The notes: generated from the letters alone by a model not told the origin. 64,000 bases of DNA from Psychrobacillus sp042885655 (GCF_042885655.1 NZ_JBHVRO010000006.1:1-64000); one strand, 5' to 3'; shown: positions 33,793-43,293, counted from the stretch's first letter. Numbers and translations: made by a program.

Positions 33793-36426
33793 ATGAAACA
33801 ATTGACAGGTGCACAAATTAGACAAATGTATTTAGATTTTTTTATTGAAAAAGGACATGCACAAGAACCATCAGCTCCACTTGTACCAATTAACGATCCC
33901 TCACTATTATGGATTAATAGTGGAGTTGCTACCTTAAAGAAATATTTTGATGGCAGAGTAATTCCTGAAAATCCACGTATTACAAATGCACAAAAGTCTA
34001 TTCGTACTAATGACATTGAAAATGTAGGGAAAACCGCTAGACATCACACGTTTTTTGAAATGCTTGGAAACTTTTCGATTGGAGATTACTTCAAAAAAGA
34101 AGCTATTCATTTTGCTTGGGAATTCCTAACAGATGAAAAGTGGATGGCGTTCGAAGAAGAAAAACTATCTATAACGATTCATCCAGAAGATGAAGAAGCA
34201 TATACTATTTGGAAGAATGAAATTGGAATTCCGGAAGAACGTATTATTCGATTGGAAGGGAATTTTTGGGATATAGGAGAAGGTCCTAGTGGGCCGAACT
34301 CTGAAATATTTTATGATCGAGGAGAATCATACGGAAATGATTTAAATGATCCTGAACTATATCCAGGAGGAGAAAATGAAAGATATTTAGAAATTTGGAA
34401 TTTGGTATTTTCGCAATTCAACCATAACCCAGATCACACGTACACCCCACTTCCAAAGCAGAATATTGATACGGGAATGGGATTAGAACGAATGGCTTGT
34501 GTTGTTCAAGATGTACCAACGAATTTTGATACAGATTTTTTTATCCCAATTATTCGTCAAACAGAAGAAGTTTCAGGTAAATCATATAATACGGATGTTG
34601 CATATGACGTTGCATTTAAAGTAATTGCGGACCATATCCGTACTGTTGCATTTGCTATTGGAGATGGTGCACTTCCATCAAATGAAGGTAGAGGATACGT
34701 ACTAAGAAGATTGCTTCGTCGTGCTGTTCGTTTTGCAAAACAATTAGGAGTAGACAAGCCGTTCTTATATGAATTAGTTCCAGTTGTTGGTGACATCATG
34801 AAGGATTTCTACCCGGAAGTAAAAGAAAAACAAGACTTTATAATGCGAGTGATTAAAACGGAAGAGGAACGTTTTCATGAAACACTTCATGACGGTCTAA
34901 CAATTTTAGAAAAAGTAATAGAGGAACAACGTGAAAAAGGAGAATCCTTTATTCCGGGTACAACAACATTTACACTATACGACACATACGGATTCCCAAT
35001 TGAACTTACAGAAGAGTATGCGGAAGAAGCAAACATGACTGTGGACCAAGAAGGATTTAAGAAAGAAATGGAAGCTCAGCGTAATCGTGCTCGTGCTGCT
35101 CGCCAAAATGTGGACTCCATGCAAGTACAGTCTGAGGTTTATAGTAATATTCAAGATGAGAGTGAATTTGTTGGATATGATACATTAACAGTTACAACGA
35201 CAATATCAACTATTATTAAAGGTGAAGCAATTGCTAAATCTGCAAATGAAGGGGAAGAAATTCAACTAATACTTTCGAAAACTCCATTCTATGCAGAAAG
35301 TGGCGGTCAAATAGCTGACCATGGAACAATAGAAAATGATACCTTTAGAGGATTTGTAAAAGACGTTAAAAAGGCTCCAAATGGGCAAAATTTACACACT
35401 GTTATTGTTGAATCTGGCGAAGTAACAACTGGATCAGAAGTTATAGCAACAGTTGATCGTGTATTACGTGATCAGACGGTGAAAAATCACTCTGCAACAC
35501 ATTTGTTACACCAAGCATTAAAAGATATTTTAGGGGTACATGTAAACCAGGCTGGTTCTTATGTAGGACCAGACCGCTTACGTTTTGACTTTTCGCATTT
35601 TGGACAAGTAACAAAAGAAGAGCTGGAGCAAGTTGAACGAATAGTAAACGAAAAAGTTTGGGAAAATACTCCTGTAGTTACTGGTTATCATAATATTGAT
35701 GAAGCTAAAAGTATGGGAGCAATGGCATTATTCGGTGAGAAATATGGAGATATCGTGCGAGTTGTACAAATGGGGCAATTTTCACTTGAATTGTGCGGTG
35801 GTGTACATGTAAAAAATACATCTGAAATTGGTTTCTTCAAAATTCTCTCAGAAAGTGGTATTGGAGCTGGAACAAGAAGAATAGAAGCTGTAACAGGTAA
35901 AGGAGCATTTGAAGTCGTAAAAGAAGAAGAGCATACATTAATAGAAGCTTCTAACCTTTTGAAATCTCAACCGAAGGATTTAGTAACAAAAGTAGCCCAG
36001 ACGTTGAACGAACTAAAGAATGCACAAAGAGAGAATGAATCACTTTCAGCTAAAATTGCAAACAATCAGGCTGCGTCTGTTCTGTCTTCTGCTCAAATAA
36101 TTAATGGAGTAACCGTACTATCAGTGAAAGTTGATGCAAAAGATAATAATCAACTACGTCAGATGATGGATGATCTAAAAGAAAAATTAGATAAGGCTGT
36201 TATTGTTTTAGGTGCAATTGACGGTGAAAAAGTTATGATTTCTACTGGAGTTACAAAAGATATAGTTGGTGGAAACTATCACGCTGGAAATATCGTCAAA
36301 CTTGTAGCTGAGCAATGTGGAGGAAAAGGCGGAGGAAGACCTGATTTCGCAATGGCAGGGGCAAAAGACGGAAGTAAGTTGGAAGCTGCTTTAAATTCGG
36401 TATATGATTATATTAAATCTGTGTAA
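33793..36426 (+). CDS. alaS: Alanyl-tRNA synthetase
   Basis: AlaRS charges tRNA-Ala and edits Ser and Gly mischarging. The 877-residue enzyme has the class II core (RTNDIENVGKTARHHTFFEMLGNF region near residue 70). The tRNA recognition helices follow, then the editing domain with HSATHLLHQAL near 565 and CGGVHVKNTSE near 665. A coiled coil and the C-terminal DHHA1 domain, with a glycine-rich GGKGGGRPDFAMAG signature, end the protein. The start follows taggaggaaaa. It is controlled by its own promoter and T-box leader. Confidence 0.97.
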   Translation: MKQLTGAQIRQMYLDFFIEKGHAQEPSAPLVPINDPSLLWINSGVATLKKYFDGRVIPENPRITNAQKSIRTNDIENVGKTARHHTFFEMLGNFSIGDYFKKEAIHFAWEFLTDEKWMAFEEEKLSITIHPEDEEAYTIWKNEIGIPEERIIRLEGNFWDIGEGPSGPNSEIFYDRGESYGNDLNDPELYPGGENERYLEIWNLVFSQFNHNPDHTYTPLPKQNIDTGMGLERMACVVQDVPTNFDTDFFIPIIRQTEEVSGKSYNTDVAYDVAFKVIADHIRTVAFAIGDGALPSNEGRGYVLRRLLRRAVRFAKQLGVDKPFLYELVPVVGDIMKDFYPEVKEKQDFIMRVIKTEEERFHETLHDGLTILEKVIEEQREKGESFIPGTTTFTLYDTYGFPIELTEEYAEEANMTVDQEGFKKEMEAQRNRARAARQNVDSMQVQSEVYSNIQDESEFVGYDTLTVTTTISTIIKGEAIAKSANEGEEIQLILSKTPFYAESGGQIADHGTIENDTFRGFVKDVKKAPNGQNLHTVIVESGEVTTGSEVIATVDRVLRDQTVKNHSATHLLHQALKDILGVHVNQAGSYVGPDRLRFDFSHFGQVTKEELEQVERIVNEKVWENTPVVTGYHNIDEAKSMGAMALFGEKYGDIVRVVQMGQFSLELCGGVHVKNTSEIGFFKILSESGIGAGTRRIEAVTGKGAFEVVKEEEHTLIEASNLLKSQPKDLVTKVAQTLNELKNAQRENESLSAKIANNQAASVLSSAQIINGVTVLSVKVDAKDNNQLRQMMDDLKEKLDKAVIVLGAIDGEKVMISTGVTKDIVGGNYHAGNIVKLVAEQCGGKGGGRPDFAMAGAKDGSKLEAALNSVYDYIKSV

Positions 36427-36506
36427 TTCGAAACATTGCTGTTTTTCCTCTAACGGAAAATTTAAGCTAAGATGAGTTATAGTAGAATTTTAAACTAAGG
36501 GTAAAT

Positions 36507-36535
36507 TTGATACTATTTCCAATTTCGGTTATACT
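36507..36535 (+). promoter_or_regulatory. Sigma-A promoter of ireB-ruvX-yrzB
   Basis: TTGATA (36507-36512) and TATACT (36530-36535), with an exact 17-base spacer, lie about 50 bases before the ireB start. Confidence 0.88.
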
Positions 36536-36587
36536 GTAGATTAGATATGTAAAACTGCCTACTAAAACTGAAAGCGAGGTGCTGATC

Positions 36588-36854
36588 ATGAGTTCATTCG
36601 ATAAAACGATGAAATTTAACTTCCCAGAAGAGTCTATGGAACAGGAAGTAAAACATGTGATGCTACAAGTTCACTCTGCACTGGAAGAAAAAGGATATAA
36701 TTCAATTAATCAAATTGTAGGCTATCTACTATCTGGTGATCCAGCTTATATTCCTCGCCATCAAGACGCACGTAATATGATTCGTAAATTAGAACGTGAC
36801 GAAATTTTGGAAGAATTAGTGAAGTTCTATATTAAAAAAAATAATGAGGCTTAA
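36588..36854 (+). CDS. ireB: IreB-family regulatory phosphoprotein (UPF0297, YrzL)
   Basis: The 88-residue protein matches the IreB/UPF0297 family in the MSSFDKTMKFNFPEE opening and in QVHSALEEKGYNSINQIVGYLLSGDPAYIPRH. In Enterococcus, IreB is phosphorylated by a serine/threonine kinase and affects cephalosporin resistance. The Bacillus role is less clear. The threonines in the first residues that correspond to the phosphorylated site are partly conserved (T7). I choose the ATG at 36588 behind gcgaggtg. An in-frame start nine bases earlier overlaps that site. ruvX follows after two bases. Confidence 0.93.
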   Translation: MSSFDKTMKFNFPEESMEQEVKHVMLQVHSALEEKGYNSINQIVGYLLSGDPAYIPRHQDARNMIRKLERDEILEELVKFYIKKNNEA

Positions 36855-36856
36855 GC

Positions 36857-37276
36857 ATGCGAATAATGGGTTTAGATGTCGGTTCCAAAACAGTGGGAGT
36901 AGCTATTAGTGATGCCCTAGGTTGGACAGCGCAGGGTATTGAAACAATAAAAATTGACGAAGCAAATCTGGAATTTGGTTTAGATCGTATTGATCAACTA
37001 GTCAAAGAGCATAATGTGACAGAATTTGTTGTTGGTTTACCAAAAAATATGAACAATAGTATAGGTCCACGTGCTGAAGCATCGGAAAAATATGCTAAAA
37101 TGTTAACCGAAAAATTTCATTTCCCTGTTTCAATGTGGGATGAAAGATTGACAACTATGGCTGCAGAACGTATGTTAATAGATGCAGATGTTAGTCGTAA
37201 AAAACGGAAGCAAGTGATTGACAAGATGGCTGCAGTAATGATTTTACAAGGCTATCTAGATAGAAAAAATAGATGA
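36857..37276 (+). CDS. ruvX: RuvX/YqgF-family RNase H-fold nuclease
   Basis: The 139-residue protein has the RNase H-like fold signatures MRIMGLDVGSKTVGVAISD, VGLPKNMNNSIGPRAE and WDERLTTMAAER. These carry the acidic residues D7, E and D expected for the active site. The family is linked to 16S rRNA 5'-end maturation and to Holliday junction resolution. The chromosomal pairing with ireB and yrzB is conserved in Bacillales (B. subtilis yrrK). The ATG is two bases from the ireB stop, with ggctta as a poor ribosome site, suggesting coupling. Confidence 0.93.
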   Translation: MRIMGLDVGSKTVGVAISDALGWTAQGIETIKIDEANLEFGLDRIDQLVKEHNVTEFVVGLPKNMNNSIGPRAEASEKYAKMLTEKFHFPVSMWDERLTTMAAERMLIDADVSRKKRKQVIDKMAAVMILQGYLDRKNR

Positions 37277-37287
37277 GGTGACGTCAA

Positions 37288-37584
37288 ATGGACCACGGAC
37301 AAGAAAATATTACAGTTGTAGACGAAAATGGAAATGAACAACTTTGTAACGTACTATTCACTTTTGAATCAGAAGAATTTGAAAAGTCATATGTTCTTTA
37401 TTATCCAATCGGTGCTGAAGAAGATGAAAATGAAGAGATAGAAATTCATGCTTCTTCTTTCAGCCCTAACGAAAATGGAGAAGATGGTGAATTACTACCA
37501 ATCGAAACCGACGCTGAGTGGGAAATGATCGAAGAAATGTTGAATACATTTTTAGATGCGGAAGAAGAAGAGGAAGAAGAATAA
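37288..37584 (+). CDS. yrzB: DUF1292 acidic protein (YrzB)
   Basis: The 98-residue protein belongs to the DUF1292 family. It starts with a beta-rich region (VDENGNEQLCNVLFTFESEEF). It then has YVLYYPIG and a very acidic tail ending in a run of glutamates. The function is unknown; conservation next to ireB and ruvX suggests a shared process. The ATG follows tgaggtgac. The gene is closed by an intrinsic terminator. Confidence 0.92.
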   Translation: MDHGQENITVVDENGNEQLCNVLFTFESEEFEKSYVLYYPIGAEEDENEEIEIHASSFSPNENGEDGELLPIETDAEWEMIEEMLNTFLDAEEEEEEE

Positions 37585-37590
37585 TTAATA

Positions 37591-37634
37591 AAAAAAAGGA
37601 TGGAAAGAGGTCACCTCATTCCTCCTTTTTCTTT
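37591..37634 (+). terminator. Terminator after yrzB
   Basis: aaaaaggatgg and cctccttttt flank an inner palindrome gaggtcacctc, giving a long stem with A and T runs on its flanks. Confidence 0.75.
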
Positions 37635-37661
37635 TGTATGCCCCTCAAATATATGAGTGCC

Positions 37662-37689
37662 TTGCGCTTTTCTTGATATCTTGTATAAT
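37662..37689 (+). promoter_or_regulatory. Possible mltG promoter partly made of repeat C
   Basis: TATAAT at 37684-37689 is exact. A TTGCGC 16 bases upstream is a half-match -35 and lies inside cttgcgcttttctt, the conserved tail of repeat C. The start would lie just before the aaagggggg ribosome site of mltG. Confidence 0.5.
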
Positions 37690-37715
37690 AAAATGGAATT
37701 AAAGGGGGGGAACCC

Positions 37716-38834
37716 GTGGGAAATGAATCAAAAAAAGAAATTATGTTTGATCGAATGATAAAAAAGAAAAAAGAAGTAAAACTTGTTAGACGAATCGTAT
37801 TAACTATCTTTTTATTCCTGCTGATTGTTGTAGGAACTAGTGGTTTTTTTGGGTATAAGTATGTGAAAAGTTCTTTAGAGCCTTTAGATCCAAAATCTGA
37901 AGATATCATTAGCGTTCAAATTCCAATTGGTTCAGGTCTTGACTCAATATCCACAACCCTTGAAAAATACGGAATTATTAAGAACGCAAAGATCTTTAAA
38001 TACTATGCTAAATTTAAAAATGAATCGGACTTCCAAGCCGGAGATTACAATTTAACAAAATCTATGACTTTAGATGAAATTATTAAGAGTTTGAAAACTG
38101 GTAAAGTATACCGTAAACCAGTATTCACTATGACTGTTCCAGAGGGATTAACTTTAGAACAAATTGGAGCAGTAGTCGAAAAGAAAACGAGCTACACTGC
38201 AGATGAATTTTTTGCCCTTGTTACAAATAACGATTTTGTTGATCAAATGATGATCAAATATCCAAATTTGTTAACAGAAGAAATTAAAGGGCCAAATGTT
38301 CGGTATGCATTAGAAGGTTACTTATTTCCGGCAACATATCCATTTTATGAAGAAAAACCTTCTTTAGAAGAAATTGTAGAAACAATGTTATCGAATACAG
38401 ATAAAACAATGTCTACATATTCTGAAATTCTTCAGACAGAAGATAAATCTGTACATTGGTTACTAACGTTTGCATCTTTATTAGAGGAAGAAGCAACTGC
38501 TCGGACGGATAGGGCTTTGATTGCAAGTGTGTTCTACAATCGTTTGCAAGCTAAAATGCCTTTACAGACAGATCCAACCGTTTTGTATGCACTTGGAAGT
38601 CATAAAGAACGAGTTCTCTTTGAAGACTTAGAAGTGGACAATCCATATAATACTTATAAAAACCAAGGTTTGCCTCCTGGCCCAATTGCTAATGCTGGGA
38701 AATCGTCAATCGAAGCGGTGTTAGATCCTTCTAAGACAAATTATTTGTATTTCCTTGCTGATAAAGAAGGAGAAAATCACTTTTCAAAGACGTATGAAGA
38801 ACATCTTAAAAACGTAGACAAATATCTAAAATAA
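37716..38834 (+). CDS. mltG: Endolytic transglycosylase MltG (YceG-like)
   Basis: MltG cleaves nascent peptidoglycan strands in the membrane and so may set glycan chain length. The 372-residue protein has a basic cytoplasmic start, one membrane helix (about residues 25-45) and a LysM-like subdomain. The catalytic region carries the essential glutamate in TFASLLEEEA, followed by the family stretches LPPGPIANAGKSSI and YLYFLADKEG. It starts at GTG (37716) behind aaagggggg. It is the first gene of a run that continues with trmR. Confidence 0.94.
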   Translation: MGNESKKEIMFDRMIKKKKEVKLVRRIVLTIFLFLLIVVGTSGFFGYKYVKSSLEPLDPKSEDIISVQIPIGSGLDSISTTLEKYGIIKNAKIFKYYAKFKNESDFQAGDYNLTKSMTLDEIIKSLKTGKVYRKPVFTMTVPEGLTLEQIGAVVEKKTSYTADEFFALVTNNDFVDQMMIKYPNLLTEEIKGPNVRYALEGYLFPATYPFYEEKPSLEEIVETMLSNTDKTMSTYSEILQTEDKSVHWLLTFASLLEEEATARTDRALIASVFYNRLQAKMPLQTDPTVLYALGSHKERVLFEDLEVDNPYNTYKNQGLPPGPIANAGKSSIEAVLDPSKTNYLYFLADKEGENHFSKTYEEHLKNVDKYLK

Positions 38835-38838
38835 TTAG

Positions 38839-38878
38839 TAGCAGGAGAAGGAATAATTTTAAATTCCATCTCCTGCTA
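38839..38878 (+). terminator. Hairpin after mltG
   Basis: tagcaggaga and tctcctgcta pair, with a further AT stem inside. No clear T run follows, so termination may be partial. Confidence 0.55.
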
Positions 38879-38969
38879 TGTTATGACTTATTATGGTTTT
38901 AACTTTAAATATCTTGCGTCTAAGATTACGTAGGGACGTCATTGATCTATTAAAAAAGGGGTAACAGTT

Positions 38970-39605
38970 ATGGAAGTAAAGGAAGATTATTTAAAGAAAC
39001 TTATAAAACCTCGTTCGGATCTATTTATTGAAATGGAACAGTACGCAAAGAATCACCATGTTCCTATTATGCAATTATCAGGTATGGAATCATTAATTCA
39101 TTTACTTTCATTGCAAAAGCCAAGATCGATATTAGAACTAGGCACTGCCATCGGATATTCTTCTATGCGGATTGCATCTAAACTAGAAAATACTAGTATT
39201 GTTACAATTGAAAGAGATAAAGAAAAAGTAGAAGTTGCTAACAAATTTATTGAACGAGCGAATTTGCAAAAACGTATTCAAGTGATTGAGGGAGATGCTC
39301 TAGAAGTTTCCGATGACTTGTTTCAGAATATGCACTTTGATGCTATCTTTATTGACGCAGCAAAGGGACAGTATAAAAAGTTTTTCGAAAAGTACGCACC
39401 ATTATTAAATGATGGAGGCGTTATTTATTGTGATAATTTATTGTTAAATGGGTTATCTGAACTTCCCATGACTGAGGTACCTCGAAGGAAAAGAACTATG
39501 GTACGAAACCAACATCAATTTACAGAATGGTTGTTAAATCATCCTGACTATGACACAGCATTTCTACCAGTTGGAGATGGCATGTTAATCAGTATTAAGA
39601 GGTGA
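38970..39605 (+). CDS. trmR: tRNA 5-hydroxyuridine methyltransferase TrmR (YrrM)
   Basis: TrmR transfers a methyl group from S-adenosylmethionine to 5-hydroxyuridine 34, making 5-methoxyuridine in several tRNAs. The 211-residue protein is of the class I O-methyltransferase family. The SAM motif ILELGTAIGYSS is near residue 51, IEGDAL near 108, FIDAAKGQYKKFFE near 125, and a C-terminal metal-site region CDNLLLNG follows. Its pairing with two U32-family proteins that make the hydroxyl precursor supports this role. The ATG follows aaaagggg. Confidence 0.9.
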   Translation: MEVKEDYLKKLIKPRSDLFIEMEQYAKNHHVPIMQLSGMESLIHLLSLQKPRSILELGTAIGYSSMRIASKLENTSIVTIERDKEKVEVANKFIERANLQKRIQVIEGDALEVSDDLFQNMHFDAIFIDAAKGQYKKFFEKYAPLLNDGGVIYCDNLLLNGLSELPMTEVPRRKRTMVRNQHQFTEWLLNHPDYDTAFLPVGDGMLISIKR

Positions 39606-39610
39606 AAAAA

Positions 39611-40540
39611 ATGAAAAAGACGGAACTTTTAGTTACACCTTCTAGTATCAATCATATGAAAGAATTAATTGATGCAGGAGCAGATGCATTTTTAGTAGGT
39701 GAGCAGTTTTTTGGATTGCGTCTAGCAGGAGAATTTTCTATAGAAGATATTGAAGTTGCAACAAAATTAACTAAAGCGCATAATAAAAAAATATATGTAG
39801 CTATGAATGCACTTTTTCATAATGACAAAGTAGATCAACTGGCTCCCTATATGAAAAAAATGCAAGAATTTGGTGTTGATGCAATTGTTTTTGGGGATCC
39901 TTCCGTTATTATTGCGAGAAGGGAAGCGGAAGTGACAATTCCTCTTCACTGGAATACAGAACAAACTGCGACCAATTATTTTACCGCAAACTACTGGGGA
40001 CAACGTGGTGCAACAAGAGCGGTTCTTGCTAGAGAATTAAGTTTAGAAGAAATAATTGAAATTAAGGAAAATGCAGAAGTACAAATCGAAGTTCAGGTCC
40101 ATGGAATGACATGTATTTTTCAATCGAAGCGTGCTTTACTCGGAAATTATTTCTTATTTCAAGATAAAGCGATGGAAATAGAAAATCGATCCAACAATAA
40201 AAATATGTTTTTGCATGATAAAGAGCGCTCGAACAAGTATCCCATTTATGAAGATCAAAATGGCACTCATATCTTCAGTCCAAACGATATGTGCATGATT
40301 GATGAATTAGATGAGCTTTTAGATGCTGAAATTGATAGTTTAAAAATTGATGGAATTTTACATAACCCGGCATATGTTACTACAATTACGAGTTATTATC
40401 GTCAAGCAATCGATGCTTATTATGTTTCCCATTCAGCTTACAAAGAAATAAAAAAAGAACTCTACAAGAAAATTGAACAAATGCAACCCCCATTAAGACC
40501 ACTTGATACTGGCTTTTTCTTTAAAGAAACAGTGTATTAA
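39611..40540 (+). CDS. yrrN: Peptidase-U32-family tRNA hydroxylation protein (YrrN/TrhP1 type)
   Basis: The 309-residue protein is the shorter of a pair of U32-family proteins. The family, despite its peptidase name, includes proteins needed for prephenate-dependent hydroxylation of U34 in tRNA. Typical features are the TIM-barrel-like DAGADAFLVGEQFFGLR, the IYVAMNALFHN strand and VQVHGMTCIFQSKR. I place the start at the ATG at 39611, with aagaggtg before it. A GTG at 39602 overlaps that site. The gene begins six bases after trmR, consistent with joint action on tRNA. Confidence 0.88.
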   Translation: MKKTELLVTPSSINHMKELIDAGADAFLVGEQFFGLRLAGEFSIEDIEVATKLTKAHNKKIYVAMNALFHNDKVDQLAPYMKKMQEFGVDAIVFGDPSVIIARREAEVTIPLHWNTEQTATNYFTANYWGQRGATRAVLARELSLEEIIEIKENAEVQIEVQVHGMTCIFQSKRALLGNYFLFQDKAMEIENRSNNKNMFLHDKERSNKYPIYEDQNGTHIFSPNDMCMIDELDELLDAEIDSLKIDGILHNPAYVTTITSYYRQAIDAYYVSHSAYKEIKKELYKKIEQMQPPLRPLDTGFFFKETVY

Positions 40541-40623
40541 GATGGGTGGGAAATGCTAGGAAACTCGACAATAACTGAATAAAAGATTAACTTTCTTGTC
40601 AGTTAAGAAAGGGAAGGTACCGT

Positions 40624-41895
40624 GTGACAACAAAAATAGATAAAATAAGTGAGCTAATTGGTGGCAAACGAGTGATTACCAAAAAGCCAGAACTATTAGC
40701 TCCAGCTGGGAATTTAGAAAAGTTGAAAATTGCTGTCCATTATGGTGCAGATGCTGTTTTTATTGGTGGGCAAGAATTTGGTCTTCGATCGAATGCAGGA
40801 AATTTTTCAATTGATGAAATGCGATTGGGAGTGGAATTTGCTAATCGGTATGGAGCAAAAATTTATGTGACGACTAATATATTTGCCCATAATGAAAATA
40901 TGGATGGCTTGGAGGAATATTTACAAGCTATTGAGTCAGCAGGAGTTACTGGCATCATTGTTGCGGATCCTTTAATAATTGAAACTTGTCGAAACTCTGC
41001 TCCAAAATTGGAAATTCATTTGAGTACACAACAATCCTTATCTAATTGGAAAGCTGTTCAATATTGGAAAGAAGAGGGTTTACATCGTGTTGTGTTAGCA
41101 CGGGAGACAAGTGGCGATGAAATACAATTAATGAAAGAGAAAGTGGATATTGAAATTGAAACATTTATACACGGGGCAATGTGCATTGCTTACAGTGGTA
41201 GATGTACACTTTCTAATCATATGACTGCTCGTGATTCTAATCGAGGTGGTTGCTGTCAATCATGTCGTTGGGATTATGATTTGTATGAGGAGCAAAACGG
41301 AGAGGAACAAGCATTATTTGAAGAGAATGACGTTCCATTTGCAATGAGTCCAAAAGATTTAAAGCTAGTTGAATCCATACCGAGAATGATTGAACTTGGT
41401 ATTGATTCACTCAAAATCGAGGGCCGCATGAAATCTATTCACTATATTGCGACAGTCGTAAGTGTTTATCGTAAAGTAATAGATGTATACTGTGCAGATC
41501 CTGAAAACTTTCAAATGCGAAAAGAATGGTTAGAAGAGCTTGAAAAATGCGCTAATCGTGAAACGGATACGGCATTTTTTGAAGGAGAACCAGGTGTCGA
41601 ACAACAAATGTATGGGGTACATGATAAAAAACTAGGATTTGATTTTGTAGGTCTTGTCCTGGATTATAATGATGAAACCCAAATAGTTACTTTACAGCAA
41701 CGTAATTTCTTTAAACCTGGCGATGAAGTAGAATTTTTTGGACCAGAAATAGAAAATGTGCGTTTAATAATGGGAGAAATAATGAACAAAAAAGGACAAG
41801 TGCTGGATGCAGCAAGACATCCTTTAGAAATAATACAATTCAAATGTCCGGTGAAATTGTATCCAAATAATATGATGAGAAAAGGGATGAAATAA
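40624..41895 (+). CDS. yrrO: Peptidase-U32-family tRNA hydroxylation protein (YrrO/TrhP2 type)
   Basis: The 423-residue U32 protein has an N-terminal barrel (ELLAPAGNLEKLKIAVHYGADAV). Its HGAMCIAYSGRCTLSNHMTARDSNRGGCCQSCR region is characteristic, with four cysteines that may bind an iron-sulfur cluster. A C-terminal beta domain follows. Together with YrrN it should supply 5-hydroxyuridine for TrmR. It starts at GTG (40624) behind agggaagg. The last base of its stop codon is the first base of the udk start. Confidence 0.9.
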   Translation: MTTKIDKISELIGGKRVITKKPELLAPAGNLEKLKIAVHYGADAVFIGGQEFGLRSNAGNFSIDEMRLGVEFANRYGAKIYVTTNIFAHNENMDGLEEYLQAIESAGVTGIIVADPLIIETCRNSAPKLEIHLSTQQSLSNWKAVQYWKEEGLHRVVLARETSGDEIQLMKEKVDIEIETFIHGAMCIAYSGRCTLSNHMTARDSNRGGCCQSCRWDYDLYEEQNGEEQALFEENDVPFAMSPKDLKLVESIPRMIELGIDSLKIEGRMKSIHYIATVVSVYRKVIDVYCADPENFQMRKEWLEELEKCANRETDTAFFEGEPGVEQQMYGVHDKKLGFDFVGLVLDYNDETQIVTLQQRNFFKPGDEVEFFGPEIENVRLIMGEIMNKKGQVLDAARHPLEIIQFKCPVKLYPNNMMRKGMK

Positions 41896-42533
41896 TGTCT
41901 AATAGAACCCCTCTTATTATTGGGATTACTGGTGGTTCAGGTTCTGGTAAAACGAGTGTAACTAACGCAATAAGTGAAGTATTTAAAAACCATTCTGTAG
42001 TTGTAATTGAGCAAGATTATTATTATAAAGATCAAAGTCATTTAAAATTTGAAGAGCGATTAAACACAAACTATGATCATCCTCTTGCTTTTGATAATGA
42101 CTTACTTATAGAGCACATTCATAATTTGTTAAATAATAAAGCAGTCGATAAGCCCGTATATGATTACGCACAACATACTCGTTCGACGGAAACAATTAGA
42201 ATTGAGCCGCAAGATGTAATAATTTTAGAAGGAATTTTAGTTTTAGAAGATGAGCGACTTCGAAATCTAATGGATATAAAATTATTTGTAGATACTGATT
42301 CTGATTTACGTATTATTCGCCGTATTTTGCGTGATATCAATGAACGAGGACGCACGGTGGACTCAGTTGTTGAACAGTATATTAATGTCGTTCGTCCGAT
42401 GCATAATCAATTTATTGAACCTACCAAGCGATATGCAGATGTTATAATCCCTGAAGGTGGGCAAAATGAGGTTGCAATAGATTTAATGGTTACAAAAATA
42501 AAAACTATTCTTGAAACTGATGTTATTGTATAA
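41895..42533 (+). CDS. udk: Uridine kinase
   Basis: Udk phosphorylates uridine and cytidine for pyrimidine salvage. The 212-residue protein has the Walker A loop GITGGSGSGKTS at residues 10-21. It also has the EQDYYYKDQSH substrate region, NYDHPLAFD, the YDYAQHTRS segment, and ILEGILVLED as the Walker B-like strand. The ATG overlaps the previous stop by one base, with aaaaggg as ribosome site. In B. subtilis the same order yrrO-udk-greA is seen. Confidence 0.96.
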   Translation: MSNRTPLIIGITGGSGSGKTSVTNAISEVFKNHSVVVIEQDYYYKDQSHLKFEERLNTNYDHPLAFDNDLLIEHIHNLLNNKAVDKPVYDYAQHTRSTETIRIEPQDVIILEGILVLEDERLRNLMDIKLFVDTDSDLRIIRRILRDINERGRTVDSVVEQYINVVRPMHNQFIEPTKRYADVIIPEGGQNEVAIDLMVTKIKTILETDVIV

Positions 42534-42548
42534 TATGATGATTGTGGA

Positions 42549-42578
42549 TTGACAATTATTTCATGAAATTCATATCAT
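42549..42578 (+). promoter_or_regulatory. Probable sigma-A promoter of greA
   Basis: TTGACA (42549-42554) is exact. TATCAT (42573-42578) follows after 18 bases. The start would lie about 60 bases before greA. Confidence 0.6.
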
Positions 42579-42645
42579 TATAAATCTTAGCATATGAATG
42601 TTACATGAAAAGGTTTTAAGTGTGTATTTAAAGGAGTGTATGGGA

Positions 42646-43119
42646 GTGTCAACAGAGAAACAATATCCAATGACCGTTGCTGGTAAAAAGAAGTTAGAAG
42701 ATGAATTAGAACTTTTAAAAACGGTTAAACGTAAAGAAGTAGTGGAACGTATTAAAATTGCAAGAAGCTTTGGCGATCTATCGGAGAACTCTGAGTACGA
42801 TTCTGCTAAAGAAGATCAAGCTTTTGTAGAAGGTAGAATTTCTACAATCGAATCAATGATTAGAAATGCTGTAATTATTGAAGAAGAAGAAAATAATGAT
42901 GTAGTTTCATTAGGAAAAACGGTAACATTTATTGAAATTCCTGATGGAGACGAAGAATCTTATACAATTGTTGGTTCAGCTGAAGCAGACCCTCTAGAGG
43001 GACTTATATCAAATGATTCACCTATTGCAAAAGGTTTACTTGGAAAATCTACGGGAGATAAAGTAAAGATAACAACTCCTGGTGGAGAAATGGATGTTCA
43101 AATTATTTCAATATCTTAA
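42646..43119 (+). CDS. greA: Transcription elongation factor GreA
   Basis: GreA binds the RNA polymerase secondary channel and stimulates cleavage of backtracked transcripts. The protein of 157 residues has the N-terminal coiled coil (AGKKKLEDELELLKTVKR) and the acidic tip SFGDLSENSEYDSAKEDQAF. The C-terminal FKBP-like domain has TYTIVGSAEADP-type residues and SPIAKGLLGKSTGDKV. I choose the GTG at 42646, nine bases after aaaggag. This gives MSTEKQYPMT, like B. subtilis GreA. The ATG at 42640 is too close to that site. Confidence 0.95.
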   Translation: MSTEKQYPMTVAGKKKLEDELELLKTVKRKEVVERIKIARSFGDLSENSEYDSAKEDQAFVEGRISTIESMIRNAVIIEEEENNDVVSLGKTVTFIEIPDGDEESYTIVGSAEADPLEGLISNDSPIAKGLLGKSTGDKVKITTPGGEMDVQIISIS

Positions 43120-43243
43120 ATTTGAGAAGTAGTAAATGTACTTGTTAGGAAACATACTGATGAGAGCGTTTTCATTAGTTGCTTTTCGCTTTCATATTTA
43201 GATATTATTTACTATCTAAAAGTTAAATTTAAAGTTTATCTCA

Positions 43244-43293
43244 GACTGTAGACAAACTCAATAAAAATTGAGTTTGTCTACAGTCATTTTTTT
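43244..43293 (+). terminator. Strong terminator after greA
   Basis: gactgtagacaaactcaat and its exact 19-base complement flank four A and run into seven T. Between greA and here, 43120-43243 shows no gene. Confidence 0.92.
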
